Positions 1 to 8,778 of a stretch of DNA of 64,000 nt are shown here, one piece after another. The DNA lies in NCBI RefSeq assembly GCF_024298965.1, contig NZ_CP085193.1, positions 7,750,001 to 7,814,000 on the forward strand. Direction: 5' to 3'. Within the stretch, counting starts at the first letter, position 1; the number at the start of each line of letters is the position of its first letter. Below the pieces are notes generated by a model. That model was not told where the DNA came from and did no database searches. It worked only from the letters and a program-made list of their open reading frames with translations. The translations under genes and the position numbers were made by a program. The stretch comes from Streptomyces rapamycinicus NRRL 5491. Its GTDB lineage: Bacteria > Actinomycetota > Actinomycetes > Streptomycetales > Streptomycetaceae.

Positions 1-673
1 TGACCTCCTCGACCTCCCAGTCCGTGCCCACCCCGCGGGCGTCGCAGGTGAAGCGGCCCGCGCAGGCGTCGAGCACGGTCCTCAGCCGCTGCGGCTCCTC
101 GTGCTCGTTCCGCCCGTCGGTGAGCAGGATGCCGTGCCGTATCGCGGCATCGGCGGAGCCGAGCAGCAGATCGGCCTGGAGCAGCCAGGTGCCGATCGCG
201 GTGCCGCCGCCCGGACTCAGGCTCCGCAGCGCGTCCTTGGCCTGGGTGCGGGTGAGCGGATCGGCGGTGGCCAACTGCCCGTTTCCGGGGAAGACCTCGA
301 CCGCCTTGTGGGTGCCCGCCACCACGGAGAAGGCCACGCCGTCGCGCACCGTGTCGATCGCGGCGGCGGTCGCGTCCCGCGCGTGGCGCATCTTCGTCGG
401 CGGATAGTCCATGGAGCCGGAGCAGTCCACCATGATCACCACGGCCGCGCGGGGCGAGCCGCCGCCCGGGCCGGACGCGCTGCCGTACGCGCCGGGAGCG
501 TCCTCGTACCCACCATGGGCGGGCACGGGTATCGGCGGCCCCGCCGTGGCCCCGCCGCCGGCCGAGGTGACGGTGATGATCGCGTTCACCTCGCGGCCTC
601 CCTCGGGGAGGTACTCGTTCTGGTAGACCTCGACCGAGAACCGCGGCGCATCGGGCGTGGAGAAGTGGGCCAT
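1..673 (-). CDS. vWA-domain protein (C-terminus cut by window edge)
   Basis: Starts at ATG 673 and runs off the left edge, so about 224 residues are visible. An N-terminal segment of roughly 75 residues precedes a von Willebrand factor A domain. The metal-ion adhesion site is readable: DCSGSM at residues 83-88, a GGGTAIG segment supplying the conserved Thr, and LLTDGRNE supplying the later Asp. vWA domains bind partner proteins through a divalent metal; no signal peptide is seen, so it is probably cytoplasmic. It starts 22 bp after the PP2C gene ends and is the last visible gene of the kinase/phosphatase cluster, which suggests a scaffold or effector in that pathway (inference). The missing C-terminus could carry another domain. 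Confidence 0.9.
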   Translation of the reverse strand, partial: MAHFSTPDAPRFSVEVYQNEYLPEGGREVNAIITVTSAGGGATAGPPIPVPAHGGYEDAPGAYGSASGPGGGSPRAAVVIMVDCSGSMDYPPTKMRHARDATAAAIDTVRDGVAFSVVAGTHKAVEVFPGNGQLATADPLTRTQAKDALRSLSPGGGTAIGTWLLQADLLLGSADAAIRHGILLTDGRNEHEEPQRLRTVLDACAGRFTCDARGVGTDWEVEEV

Positions 674-695
674 GTCATCCGCTCCTTGGCGACCG

Positions 696-2072
696 TCAGG
701 CGGATCCTGCCCGGCCCGGGGCAGCGGGGAACGGCACGACCGCCACTGTTACGTTGTCGTGGCCCCCGCCGTCCAGGGCGTGGCCGACCAGGATCTGCGC
801 GCTGTTCAGCGGCCGGGCGCGGGCGTCCGGCGGCACCGCGTGGGCCATCTGCTCCGCCGATTCGGCGTAGTTCCACAGCCCGTCGGTGCACACCACCACG
901 ACGCCCGGCCGGTCCGGCTTGTACGAGGCGGTGTGGGGCTCCAGCTCATAGGCGTCCGCCCCGAGCCAGCCGGTGATGGCGTGGGCGCGCTCGTCCGCGT
1001 ACGCCTCCGCCTCGGACATCAGCCCCGCGGCCACCATCTGGGCCGCCCAGGAGTCGTCCTCGGTGAGCCGCGCGGGCGGGGTCGTACGGTCGTCGGGGAC
1101 CCAGTAGGCGCGGCTGTCCCCGACCCAGCCGACGGTGAGGATGTCGCTGGTGACGATGGCGCTGACGATGGTGCACGCCGGTGCGTTCTGATGGCGCTGC
1201 CCCTCGTGGTGGGGGGCGGCCGCGCCGGTGTCCAGGGCCAGGGAGTTGACCGCGTCGGCGGCGGCGATGATCGCCTCGTTCATGGCCTGCTGGGGGTGGG
1301 CGCCGCGGGGCAGCGAGGCCCGCAGCGCCTGACTCGCGGCATGGGCAGCGGCGGCCGAGGCCTCGTCGGGGCGGGTGGCCGAGGAGACCCCGTCGCACAC
1401 CACGGCGACCGTGACCGGTGAGCCGTCGGGCAGCGCGGCGGTGGACACCGAGAACGCGTCCTCGTTGCGGTGGTGGCGCAGCCCCCGGTCGCTGGCCGCC
1501 GCGATCCCCTCCAACTCACTCTCCATATGGTCGCGCGTCCGTGCCTGGGCGTGTCCGCAGCGCTCGCAGTATCCGTCCTCGTCGATGGTGCCCTCCTGGC
1601 ACGCGGCGCACCGGGGGCGGTTTTCGTCGCCGGGCAGCCGGGGGTCCGCCCCGGTGCCGGTCCCGCTGCCCGTGCCGCTCGCCGCGCTGGTGTGCGTACT
1701 CGCGTTGGTCTCCGGGTGGCTGCCGGACTCGCCGGGTGCCCCGGGCGCGCCGAGCGCCGCCGTGGCCCGCGGGTCGGCCACCTGGCCGTACCCGCCGGAG
1801 GTCGGGGCGGCCAGCTCGTAGTCGTCCGGCTCCGGCTCCGGCTCCGGGTGGGTGGACCGCGCCGCCCCGTTCACCCGCGGCGGCGCCGGGAGGCCGCCGT
1901 GCGCCTCCGACCGGTCGGCGATCGCCTCCGCCGACAGTGCGGCCTCCGCTGCCAGCGCGGCCGCCACCGTCAGATCGGCACCGCACTGATCGCAGTATCT
2001 GTCCCCCGCCTGCGGCGGCTCATCACAGGCCGGGCAGGCTGACAGCTGGGGAGGCTGCGGCATCTGCGACAT
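696..2072 (-). CDS. PP2C-type Ser/Thr protein phosphatase with two zinc ribbons
   Basis: 458 residues. Two CxxC...CxxC zinc ribbons (C13/C16/C27/C30 and C155/C158/C169/C172) are joined by an acidic, Pro/Gly/Thr-rich linker. The PP2C domain follows from about residue 185. Its metal-binding motifs are present: RNED near the start, VCDGVSSA, GDSRAYW, CTDGLW and GGHDNVT. The predicted reaction is Mn/Mg-dependent removal of phosphate from Ser/Thr of cytoplasmic proteins. It starts 3 bp after the kinase stop codon, so kinase and phosphatase are almost certainly co-transcribed and probably act on the same substrates or on each other. The kinase also begins with a zinc ribbon, which suggests a shared docking mode (inference). 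Confidence 0.93.
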   Translation of the reverse strand: MSQMPQPPQLSACPACDEPPQAGDRYCDQCGADLTVAAALAAEAALSAEAIADRSEAHGGLPAPPRVNGAARSTHPEPEPEPDDYELAAPTSGGYGQVADPRATAALGAPGAPGESGSHPETNASTHTSAASGTGSGTGTGADPRLPGDENRPRCAACQEGTIDEDGYCERCGHAQARTRDHMESELEGIAAASDRGLRHHRNEDAFSVSTAALPDGSPVTVAVVCDGVSSATRPDEASAAAAHAASQALRASLPRGAHPQQAMNEAIIAAADAVNSLALDTGAAAPHHEGQRHQNAPACTIVSAIVTSDILTVGWVGDSRAYWVPDDRTTPPARLTEDDSWAAQMVAAGLMSEAEAYADERAHAITGWLGADAYELEPHTASYKPDRPGVVVVCTDGLWNYAESAEQMAHAVPPDARARPLNSAQILVGHALDGGGHDNVTVAVVPFPAAPGRAGSA

Positions 2073-2075
2073 CGA

Positions 2076-4688
2076 TCACACCCACGTCCTGGGGCGGAAA
2101 CGGTTGGCCCGCTCCACCAGTTCGATCCTCTCCTCGCCTCGCTGGGCGAGTCTGGCGAGTACACGGTACGAGCGCTCCAATCCGAAGCGCAGCCCGCGCT
2201 CGTCCAGGCTGCTGCCGAGCAGCGGCGGCCGGTTGTGTCCCGGGGGCGCCCCGCTGCTGCCGGACAGTACCCAATCCAGGGCGCTGCCCAGGACCTCCGT
2301 ACGCAGCCGCTCGCGCCGCACCGCGTCCAGACCGAACTCGCCCAGCCGCTCGACCTGGACCGCCGAGGCCGTCAGATCGCTCAGCAGGGCGTCGTACGGG
2401 GCGCGCTGGCGCAGCCGGGCCCGTACGGCGGCGACCCGCGCCGCCGTGTAGTGGATCGAGGACTCCGGCACCGACTCCAGGGCCCGCACCGCGCCCGGGC
2501 GGTCCCCGGCGCACAGCAGCACCCGGGCGAGGCCGAAGGCGGCGCTCACGAAGCTGGGGTCGGTGGCCCAGACCAGCCGGTAGTACTCCGCCGCGTTGTC
2601 CAACTGGCCCAGCACCTCGGCGCAGACGCCGAGCGCCAGCTTCGGCGCGGGCTCGCCGGGGAACGCGTCGTAGACGGCGTCGAAGGAGAGCGCGGCCGTC
2701 TCGCGGTCGCCGGTGGCCAGCGCGTGCAGCCCCCGGTACCAGACGATCCGCCAGTCGTCGCTGTACGCGGCCTCCAGACCGGTGAGCGCGACGCCCGCGT
2801 CATGCTCCTGGGCCAGCTCCAGCTGGGCGCGCACCCGGCGCAGCCGCAGCTCGACCGAGTCCACGGGCGCGGTCCGCAGCGCGGCGCTCACCTCGGCGGG
2901 GTCGGCGGCCAGCAGACCGGCCAGGAACCCGGCGTTGGGGTCGTCGGAGTCCACCAGCGGCACCGGGAGCGCCAGCGCGGTGGCCCGGCCGTCCAGCGTG
3001 GTGATGGCGGGCAGCGGCAGGGCCAGCGGGCCCGGCGGGCGCTGCGCGGGGATGGCGGGTGCGGTGGCGCCCCCGCCGGACCGGGCGCCCAGCAGGGACG
3101 GGTCCTTTCCGTCGTCGGCGAACAACTCGGTGTCCACGACGCGCGGTTCCGGCCCGAAGAGCGTGGACAGGGCAGGCCGGGGCCGCCCGGTCTGCAGCGC
3201 CACGACCTCCCGCAGCACCCCGGTCAGCTGGTCGGCCATCTCCCGCGCGGAGGCGAAGCGGCGCCCCGGGTCGGGATCGGTGGCCCGCACCAGCAGCCGG
3301 TAGAAGGATTCGTAAGCCCGGAAGACCTCGATGTGCTCGGGGTCCGGCAGGCTGTCCACGTAGACGTTCGTATAGCCCTGGAAGTCGAAGGTGAGCACGG
3401 CCAGGGTGCGCGCCACCGTGTAGAGGTCGGAGGAGATCGACGGGCCGGAGTCGGAGATCTCGGGGGCCTGATAGCCGACCGTGCCGTAGATGGGGCTGTC
3501 GTGGTCGTCCATCCGCCGGACCGCGCCCATGTCGATCAGTTTGAGCTGGTCCTGCTGCTGAATGGCGTTGTCGACCTTGAAGTCGCAGTAGAGCAGATTG
3601 CGGCTGTGCAGATGGCCGAGCGCCTCCAGCGCCTCGATGCCGTACGCGCACGCCTGCTCGACCGGCAGCGGATCGCGGCGGCCCTCGGTGGTGCGGCGGG
3701 CGTTGGCGATGTCCTTCAGGGACTTGCCGCCCACGTACTCCATGACGATGTAGCCGTCGAGGCTGCCGGTGCGCTGGTCGAGGTGCTCGACGAAGTTGTA
3801 GATCCGGACGATGTTGGAGTGCTCGATCTCGGCGAGGAAGCGGCGCTCGGAGACGGCGGCGGCCAGGGCCTCCTCGTCGCCCGTGTCCAGCAGGCCCTTG
3901 AGAACCACCCAGCGGTCCGACACCGCGCGGTCGATGGCCAGATAGATCCAGCCGAGCCCGCCGTGCGCCAGACAGCCCGCGACCTCGTACTGGCCGTGGA
4001 CGATGTCACCGGGGCTCAACTTCGGTACGAACGAGTACGGATGGCCGCACTTGGTGCAGAACCCCTCGGTGCGGCCCGGCCGTTCGCCACGGGCGCGGCC
4101 CACCGGGGCGCCGCAGTCCCCGCGGCTGCAGAACCGCTTGCGCTCGGGGACCTCGGGGTCCGCCAGCACCGCCGTCCGCGGATCGGGGCGCGGCACATCG
4201 GGGACGCTGACCAGACCGGCGCCCAGGGCGTTCCGCCCCGAGGAGGCCGAGGTGGCGGAGCGGGAGCTGCGCACCGAGACCGAACGCGACGAGGTCCGCC
4301 CGGACATGGAGCGGGACAGCCGCCCGGACACCGAGCGCCGGGACGAGGAGGAGCGTGCCGAACGCGACCGGCCGGAGGCGCCGGACGAGGAGTCCCAGCC
4401 GGTCGCCGAGGAACCTCCGCTCCGCGCCGAGGAACCCCCGCTCCGCGCGGACGAGCCGTCGCTGCGTGCCGACGAGCCGCTCCGTGCCGAGGAGCCCTCG
4501 CTCCGGGACGAGGAACTTCCGCCCCGCCCGGCCTGCCCGGTGATCCCGGTGGGCGGTGAGGCCACCATCCCCTGCGGTGAGACGACCGGGGCCATACCGC
4601 AGACATCGCAGTACAGCTCGCCTCCGCCCACGTCCTCGTAGGACCCGCCGCAGTCACGCCGCTGGCAGGCGACGACCGCCGCATTCAT
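2076..4688 (-). CDS. pknG: PknG-like Ser/Thr protein kinase with zinc ribbons and TPRs
   Basis: 870 residues, soluble. In order: an N-terminal zinc ribbon (C8, C13, C27, C30); a long Ser/Arg/Gly low-complexity stretch (about 58-160); a rubredoxin-like CxxxxC...CxxCG segment (about 186-220); a kinase domain (about 235-500) with glycine loop GGLGWIYLA, VVLKG lysine, catalytic loop YCDFKVDN (Tyr where HRD kinases have His-Arg) and metal motif DMG instead of DFG; then a TPR region to about 830. Rubredoxin-kinase-TPR is the hallmark of mycobacterial PknG, which relays amino-acid availability to central carbon/nitrogen metabolism through GarA-type proteins. The start is fixed by an ATGA overlap with the upstream gene. 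Linkage to glnH/glnX, as in mycobacteria, supports the call; the symbol is by homology and order. Confidence 0.9.
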   Translation of the reverse strand: MNAAVVACQRRDCGGSYEDVGGGELYCDVCGMAPVVSPQGMVASPPTGITGQAGRGGSSSSRSEGSSARSGSSARSDGSSARSGGSSARSGGSSATGWDSSSGASGRSRSARSSSSRRSVSGRLSRSMSGRTSSRSVSVRSSRSATSASSGRNALGAGLVSVPDVPRPDPRTAVLADPEVPERKRFCSRGDCGAPVGRARGERPGRTEGFCTKCGHPYSFVPKLSPGDIVHGQYEVAGCLAHGGLGWIYLAIDRAVSDRWVVLKGLLDTGDEEALAAAVSERRFLAEIEHSNIVRIYNFVEHLDQRTGSLDGYIVMEYVGGKSLKDIANARRTTEGRRDPLPVEQACAYGIEALEALGHLHSRNLLYCDFKVDNAIQQQDQLKLIDMGAVRRMDDHDSPIYGTVGYQAPEISDSGPSISSDLYTVARTLAVLTFDFQGYTNVYVDSLPDPEHIEVFRAYESFYRLLVRATDPDPGRRFASAREMADQLTGVLREVVALQTGRPRPALSTLFGPEPRVVDTELFADDGKDPSLLGARSGGGATAPAIPAQRPPGPLALPLPAITTLDGRATALALPVPLVDSDDPNAGFLAGLLAADPAEVSAALRTAPVDSVELRLRRVRAQLELAQEHDAGVALTGLEAAYSDDWRIVWYRGLHALATGDRETAALSFDAVYDAFPGEPAPKLALGVCAEVLGQLDNAAEYYRLVWATDPSFVSAAFGLARVLLCAGDRPGAVRALESVPESSIHYTAARVAAVRARLRQRAPYDALLSDLTASAVQVERLGEFGLDAVRRERLRTEVLGSALDWVLSGSSGAPPGHNRPPLLGSSLDERGLRFGLERSYRVLARLAQRGEERIELVERANRFRPRTWV

Positions 4689-6010
4689 TCCGTGCCTCCC
4701 TCGATGCCTTGCCCGGCCGGGCCCGTCTGGCGTGGCACCAGGGCCTCGGCCGCCGCCCGCTGGTAGCGCAGCACGGCCTGCTCGGCCGCCCGTAGATCAC
4801 ACGGGGCGCTCCACAGCATCCGGCGGGCCACGTCATACCGCTCCACCAGGAACGGATCCTCCGCCATGCCATGGCGGGCGACCTTCGCCTTGTACGCGTC
4901 GAGACGGCCGCGCAGCTCGGCGCGGACCGCGAGCGGCGCGGTGACCGCGGTCAACGACTCGCGGGCCCGCAGCAGCTCGTCGTCGGCGCGCTGCTCCAGG
5001 CTCTCCAGCAGCGGCGAGAGCCGGTGCCACTGCGAGCGCCTGCGGTAGTCGGCCGCGGCGACCAACTGCTCGTGCAGCGCGGTCGGCGGGCCGCTGACGG
5101 CCGGGACCTCCGATGCCGCGATCTTCGCGAGCACCTCACCGCGCGCCTGGCGCGCCTCCGCCAGGGTGCGATCGGCTCGGGAGAGCACATCGCGCAGCCG
5201 CATCAGCCGCCGCTCGGCGTCCTGCCGCACGTCCAGGACCGCCTCGATCTCCCGGCGCACATCCTCCAGGGCGCGGGCGGCGCGGTCATAGCGCTCGGTG
5301 TCGGGAGTGCCGCCGCCGGGCGCGGAGCTGCCGCTGGCCGGTTTCCAGAAGGCCAGCGGGTCGGAGACCACTTCGGCGCGCAGCGCCGTCAGCTCGGCGG
5401 TGATCTGCTCCAGATCGTCCCCCGAGGGGTGCTCACCGGGGCGGACCCCCACGGAGTGGGCGAGCGAACGGGTGCGGTGCAGCTCCGCGGAGAGCATGTC
5501 GATCCGGGCGGGCAGCGCGGACCATATGGCGTCGGCGCTGACGATGACGTCGATGGCCTCCGCGTACCAGCGGTTCATCCGGTCGACCAGCCGGTCCAGG
5601 CCCAGCTCCTCGCTGAGCAGGGGCGAGCCGCCGAGGGTGGCGCTGCTGGGCAGGGTGATCGCGGTGCCGCACAGCAACTCGGTGAGCTCGGCCAACTCGT
5701 CCTGCGTCGGCCAGCGGTGACGGGAGCGCACCTCACGGGCCCGGGTGAGGGCCTCGGTGTACGCGTCGAAGTAGCTCCACAGGAGAGAGATGGCCTGCTC
5801 GGTGGTGGACCAGCGGTCCTTGGTGACGCCCGTGAGCTCGGCGCCCTCGAGAAGCCTTCTGCCCGCGTGGTCCTGGAGGGCGAGCAGCGAGGACTCGATC
5901 GCCTCGTGTTCGGCGGCGAGCTTCGCCAGTGCGCGGTCCACCTCCTCCCGGCCCATGACCGGGCCGTCGGGTGCCCCCGCGAAACTGGGGAAGGGTCCCG
6001 GGACCCCCAT
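4685..6010 (-). CDS. Conserved hypothetical protein of the PknG cluster
   Basis: 441 residues, not recognised as a named family. It is soluble, with no signal peptide, Cys motif or nucleotide-binding loop that I can see. It is mostly Ala/Leu/Glu/Arg-rich helix with heptad-like stretches, notably around residues 230-330, suggesting an extended helical or coiled-coil protein. The ATG at 6010 follows a good ribosome site (GAGAGG, 8 nt away). Its stop overlaps the kinase start by ATGA, so it is co-translated with the PknG-like kinase and is probably a partner or adaptor of it (inference). There is no counterpart between pknG and glnH in the mycobacterial cluster, which makes this gene the main difference in the streptomycete version. 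Confidence 0.88.
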   Translation of the reverse strand: MGVPGPFPSFAGAPDGPVMGREEVDRALAKLAAEHEAIESSLLALQDHAGRRLLEGAELTGVTKDRWSTTEQAISLLWSYFDAYTEALTRAREVRSRHRWPTQDELAELTELLCGTAITLPSSATLGGSPLLSEELGLDRLVDRMNRWYAEAIDVIVSADAIWSALPARIDMLSAELHRTRSLAHSVGVRPGEHPSGDDLEQITAELTALRAEVVSDPLAFWKPASGSSAPGGGTPDTERYDRAARALEDVRREIEAVLDVRQDAERRLMRLRDVLSRADRTLAEARQARGEVLAKIAASEVPAVSGPPTALHEQLVAAADYRRRSQWHRLSPLLESLEQRADDELLRARESLTAVTAPLAVRAELRGRLDAYKAKVARHGMAEDPFLVERYDVARRMLWSAPCDLRAAEQAVLRYQRAAAEALVPRQTGPAGQGIEGGTE

Positions 6011-6198
6011 CGATCACCTCTCCATGTCCGTAACCGCTATGTGATCCGTCTGCTGCGTCATCCCTACGCGTGTGAGGCGGGCGCTAATCCTTGCCGGTCC
6101 GTGATCCTTGCTCTTGCCCGGTGTGTCCGGGTCCGTCGTGCTCGTGCGCGCGGGTCCTCGTGCGCACGGGTTCTCGTCCGCTCCGGTCCTTGTCCGCG

Positions 6199-7239
6199 CT
6201 AGTCCTTGTATTCGGGGGCGGGCGGCGTCGGGTTCTCCTGCGCCGTGCTGAAGTCCTTGGCGAGCCACTTCTGGTAGGCCTGCATCCAAGGGCTGCCTGC
6301 CCCGCCCTGGCGGTAGTCCTCCAGAACCTTGTTGACCCGGCGTACCAGGTCGTCGTCGTCCTTGTTCATCGCCACGCCGTAGAACTCATCGGTGAATCGT
6401 GAGCCGACCAGCTTGACGGAGGGGTCCTGGGCCGCCTGGCCGGCCGCCAGCGCGTTGTCGGTGATCACCGCGTCCACCTGGCCGAGCTGCAGTCTGACCA
6501 GGCAGTCCAGCTGGTTGGGGACGGGCTTCACCATGATCGCGCCGAGATGCTCGGCCCCGGTGTCCGGCTTGTCCAGCTCGGCCTCGGCGGTGGAACCCTG
6601 CGCGGTGCAGACCTTCTTGCCGCGCAGCGTCTTGTTGTAGCCGGTGATGGACGAGTCGTCGGGGACCAGCACCTGCTGTCCGGCCTGGAAGTACGCGGTG
6701 GAGAACGCCACGTCCTTGATCCGGTCGCAGTTGATGGTCATGGTGCGCACCACGACGTCGACCTTGCCCTGCTGCAGGGCCTTGATGCGCTGACTGGTGG
6801 GTATGGTGCGGAAGATGACCGCGTCCGGATCGCCGAAGATGTCGTCGGCGATGGCGCGCACCAGGTCGATGTCGAAGCCGGTGAGGTCGCCGGTTGCCGG
6901 ATCGCGGTATCCCCAGCGATAGCTGTTCTGGTCGACGCCGGCGATCAGCTTGTTGAGCTTGTGCCCGTTGACCTCACGGTTCTTGATCCGTTTGATGGCC
7001 GGGCCGCTCGCACTGGACGGGCGCAGGCTCGCCTCGGGATCGCGGCAGCTGTCCGCCGCCGCGGCCTCGGCGCCGGTCCGCACGGTACGCGGCTGCCGCG
7101 CACCACCCTTGCCGTCGCCGTCCCCGCCGTCGTCCATCATCGCCGGGACCGCGATGGCCGTGGCCACGCCCAGGGCGCATACCGTGACCGCGGCGGCCGA
7201 TCGCAGTGATCGCATGCTTCCGCCCCCCATCGTCCTCAT
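6199..7239 (-). CDS. glnH: GlnH-like extracellular amino-acid-binding protein
   Basis: 346 residues. A hydrophobic N-terminal segment (about 10-33) should anchor or export it. The mature part is a family 3 solute-binding protein (readable segments LIAGVDQNSYRWGY, GDLTGFDIDLVRAIADDIFG and DVVVRTMTIN). No lipobox Cys is evident, so it is probably tethered by an uncleaved helix. No permease or ATPase lies nearby: the partner is GlnX, as in the mycobacterial GlnX-GlnH-PknG system, where GlnH senses Asp/Glu outside the membrane rather than feeding a transporter. The start at 7239 is chosen because its ATG overlaps the glnX stop (ATGA); an in-frame ATG at 7215 lies just inside and is the alternative. 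Confidence 0.9.
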   Translation of the reverse strand: MRTMGGGSMRSLRSAAAVTVCALGVATAIAVPAMMDDGGDGDGKGGARQPRTVRTGAEAAAADSCRDPEASLRPSSASGPAIKRIKNREVNGHKLNKLIAGVDQNSYRWGYRDPATGDLTGFDIDLVRAIADDIFGDPDAVIFRTIPTSQRIKALQQGKVDVVVRTMTINCDRIKDVAFSTAYFQAGQQVLVPDDSSITGYNKTLRGKKVCTAQGSTAEAELDKPDTGAEHLGAIMVKPVPNQLDCLVRLQLGQVDAVITDNALAAGQAAQDPSVKLVGSRFTDEFYGVAMNKDDDDLVRRVNKVLEDYRQGGAGSPWMQAYQKWLAKDFSTAQENPTPPAPEYKD

Positions 7240-8645
7240 CGGTACTCCGACAGTCTGCGGCCTATGCCCAGCACCGCTCCCGCGGCTCCCAGCACGGCCA
7301 GCACCCCGGCGCCGAGCGCCATGGCGGTGAACGCGCCGCGTCCGTCGTCGGCGGCCTGCTGGAACTCCCGCTGTTCGTGGTCGAGGGCCTTGGCCAGCTG
7401 GCTGTCCACCGCGTCGAAGGACTCGCCGGTGCTGTCCTCGACGCCGATGACCTTCGTCAGCGCCGTCTTGTAGTCGCCCCCGTCGTCGGCGGCGCGGGCG
7501 GCCTTGTGCCGCACCTGCCACTCGTGGATCCGGCCGCCGGCCTTCTCCACCGGCTCGCGGCCCTCGTCGTCGTCCGCGAGGGCGCGCGCCTTGTCCAGCA
7601 GGCTGCCGTCCGAGGGGCGGTCGCCGGACGCCTTGCCCACGAGCGCGGACATCCGCGAGCCGTAGCTGACCTCGTAGGCGTCCTTGCCCTTGTTGGCTCC
7701 GTCCTCGTCCACGACGACCGCGCCGCGCGCCACCAGGGTCAGGTTCTCGTCGGCGCGGGCCCGCAGGGAGTCGATCCGCGCCTCGTTGAGCACCTGGAGG
7801 GACTTCGCCCCGTGATCGTTGGAGTCGTTGAGCTGGGTGCTGGCGACCGCGTGGCCGACCACCAGCCACAGCATCACCACCGTGGAGGCGGCCGTGGCGG
7901 TGAGCAGACCGCGGCTGAGCACCCGGTTGGTCCGCTGGAACTCACGGCGCTGGGCCCAGCCCAGTGCGCCCAGGGCGACCAGGCCGGTGGCGATCGCCAC
8001 CCACGGCCATGCCTCGGCGTCCTCGTAGTCCTCCCCGAGGCGGGCGGTCTCCGCCTGGTAGAGCCTGCCCGCGGCGGGCAGCAGCTTGTCGCGCATGGTG
8101 TCGTTGGCATAGCGCAGATACGCGCCGCCCAGCGGCAGCCCCTGGCGGTTGTTGGCGCGCGCGGAGTCGATCAGACCGGTGTACACCGGCAGCAGCTGGT
8201 TGATCTTCTGTATCTCGTCGCGGGCGGAGGACGAGCCCTCCGTATTGGCCGCGGCCCGCACCAGCAGCTTGGACGCGGTGTCGATGTCCCGCACGAACCG
8301 CTGCCGGACCTGGGGAGGCTCCTGGCCGCCCGCCAGGAAGCCTCCGGTGGCGGTGGTGTCCGCGTCGGCGAGGGAGCGGTAGATCTGCGCCGCGTCGGCG
8401 CTCAGCGGCTGGCTGCGCTCGGCCACGGCGTCCGCCGCGGTCTGCCGGTCGGAGACCTGCCAGGCCGTGACCGCGCCGAACGCGATCACCAGCGCGGCCA
8501 GCACCGCCCCGATGACGCGCAGCCGGCCGGGCTCGGTCGTCGCCGCCGCCCGCGCCCGGTCGAGCCCCTCAGCCCACGCGGTCCGCGGCGGGGCCGCGGG
8601 CGCGGGCGGCGGTGCGGCTCTGCCGGTGGTCGGCGGGTATGACAC
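7236..8645 (-). CDS. glnX: GlnX-like membrane sensor
   Basis: 469 residues from a GTG at 8645 that follows GGGGGAGG by 4 nt; upstream in-frame starts lack a ribosome site. A Pro/Ala-rich cytoplasmic N-terminus leads to a transmembrane helix (VIGAVLAALVIAFGAVTAW). After it come a predicted outer helical domain, two central membrane segments (around WVAIATGLVALGALGW and TAASTVVMLWLVVGHAV), a second outer domain and a C-terminal helix (FTAMALGAGVLAVLGAAGAVLG). This resembles two joined four-helix sensor domains and fits mycobacterial GlnX, which passes the GlnH signal across the membrane to PknG. It is the first gene of the cluster and overlaps glnH by 4 bp. Confidence 0.87.
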   Translation of the reverse strand: MSYPPTTGRAAPPPAPAAPPRTAWAEGLDRARAAATTEPGRLRVIGAVLAALVIAFGAVTAWQVSDRQTAADAVAERSQPLSADAAQIYRSLADADTTATGGFLAGGQEPPQVRQRFVRDIDTASKLLVRAAANTEGSSSARDEIQKINQLLPVYTGLIDSARANNRQGLPLGGAYLRYANDTMRDKLLPAAGRLYQAETARLGEDYEDAEAWPWVAIATGLVALGALGWAQRREFQRTNRVLSRGLLTATAASTVVMLWLVVGHAVASTQLNDSNDHGAKSLQVLNEARIDSLRARADENLTLVARGAVVVDEDGANKGKDAYEVSYGSRMSALVGKASGDRPSDGSLLDKARALADDDEGREPVEKAGGRIHEWQVRHKAARAADDGGDYKTALTKVIGVEDSTGESFDAVDSQLAKALDHEQREFQQAADDGRGAFTAMALGAGVLAVLGAAGAVLGIGRRLSEYR

Positions 8646-8778
8646 AAGACCTCCCCCTTGGCCCGGATTCCTGGATCGTGTCGCGGTCGGTGTCGCAGCA
8701 GTATGGACCGCGGCGCCAGGAGAGGTCACCGGTCGAGCCTGGATCTTGTTCGGATCGCGATCTTCCCTCCCCTTTTCA

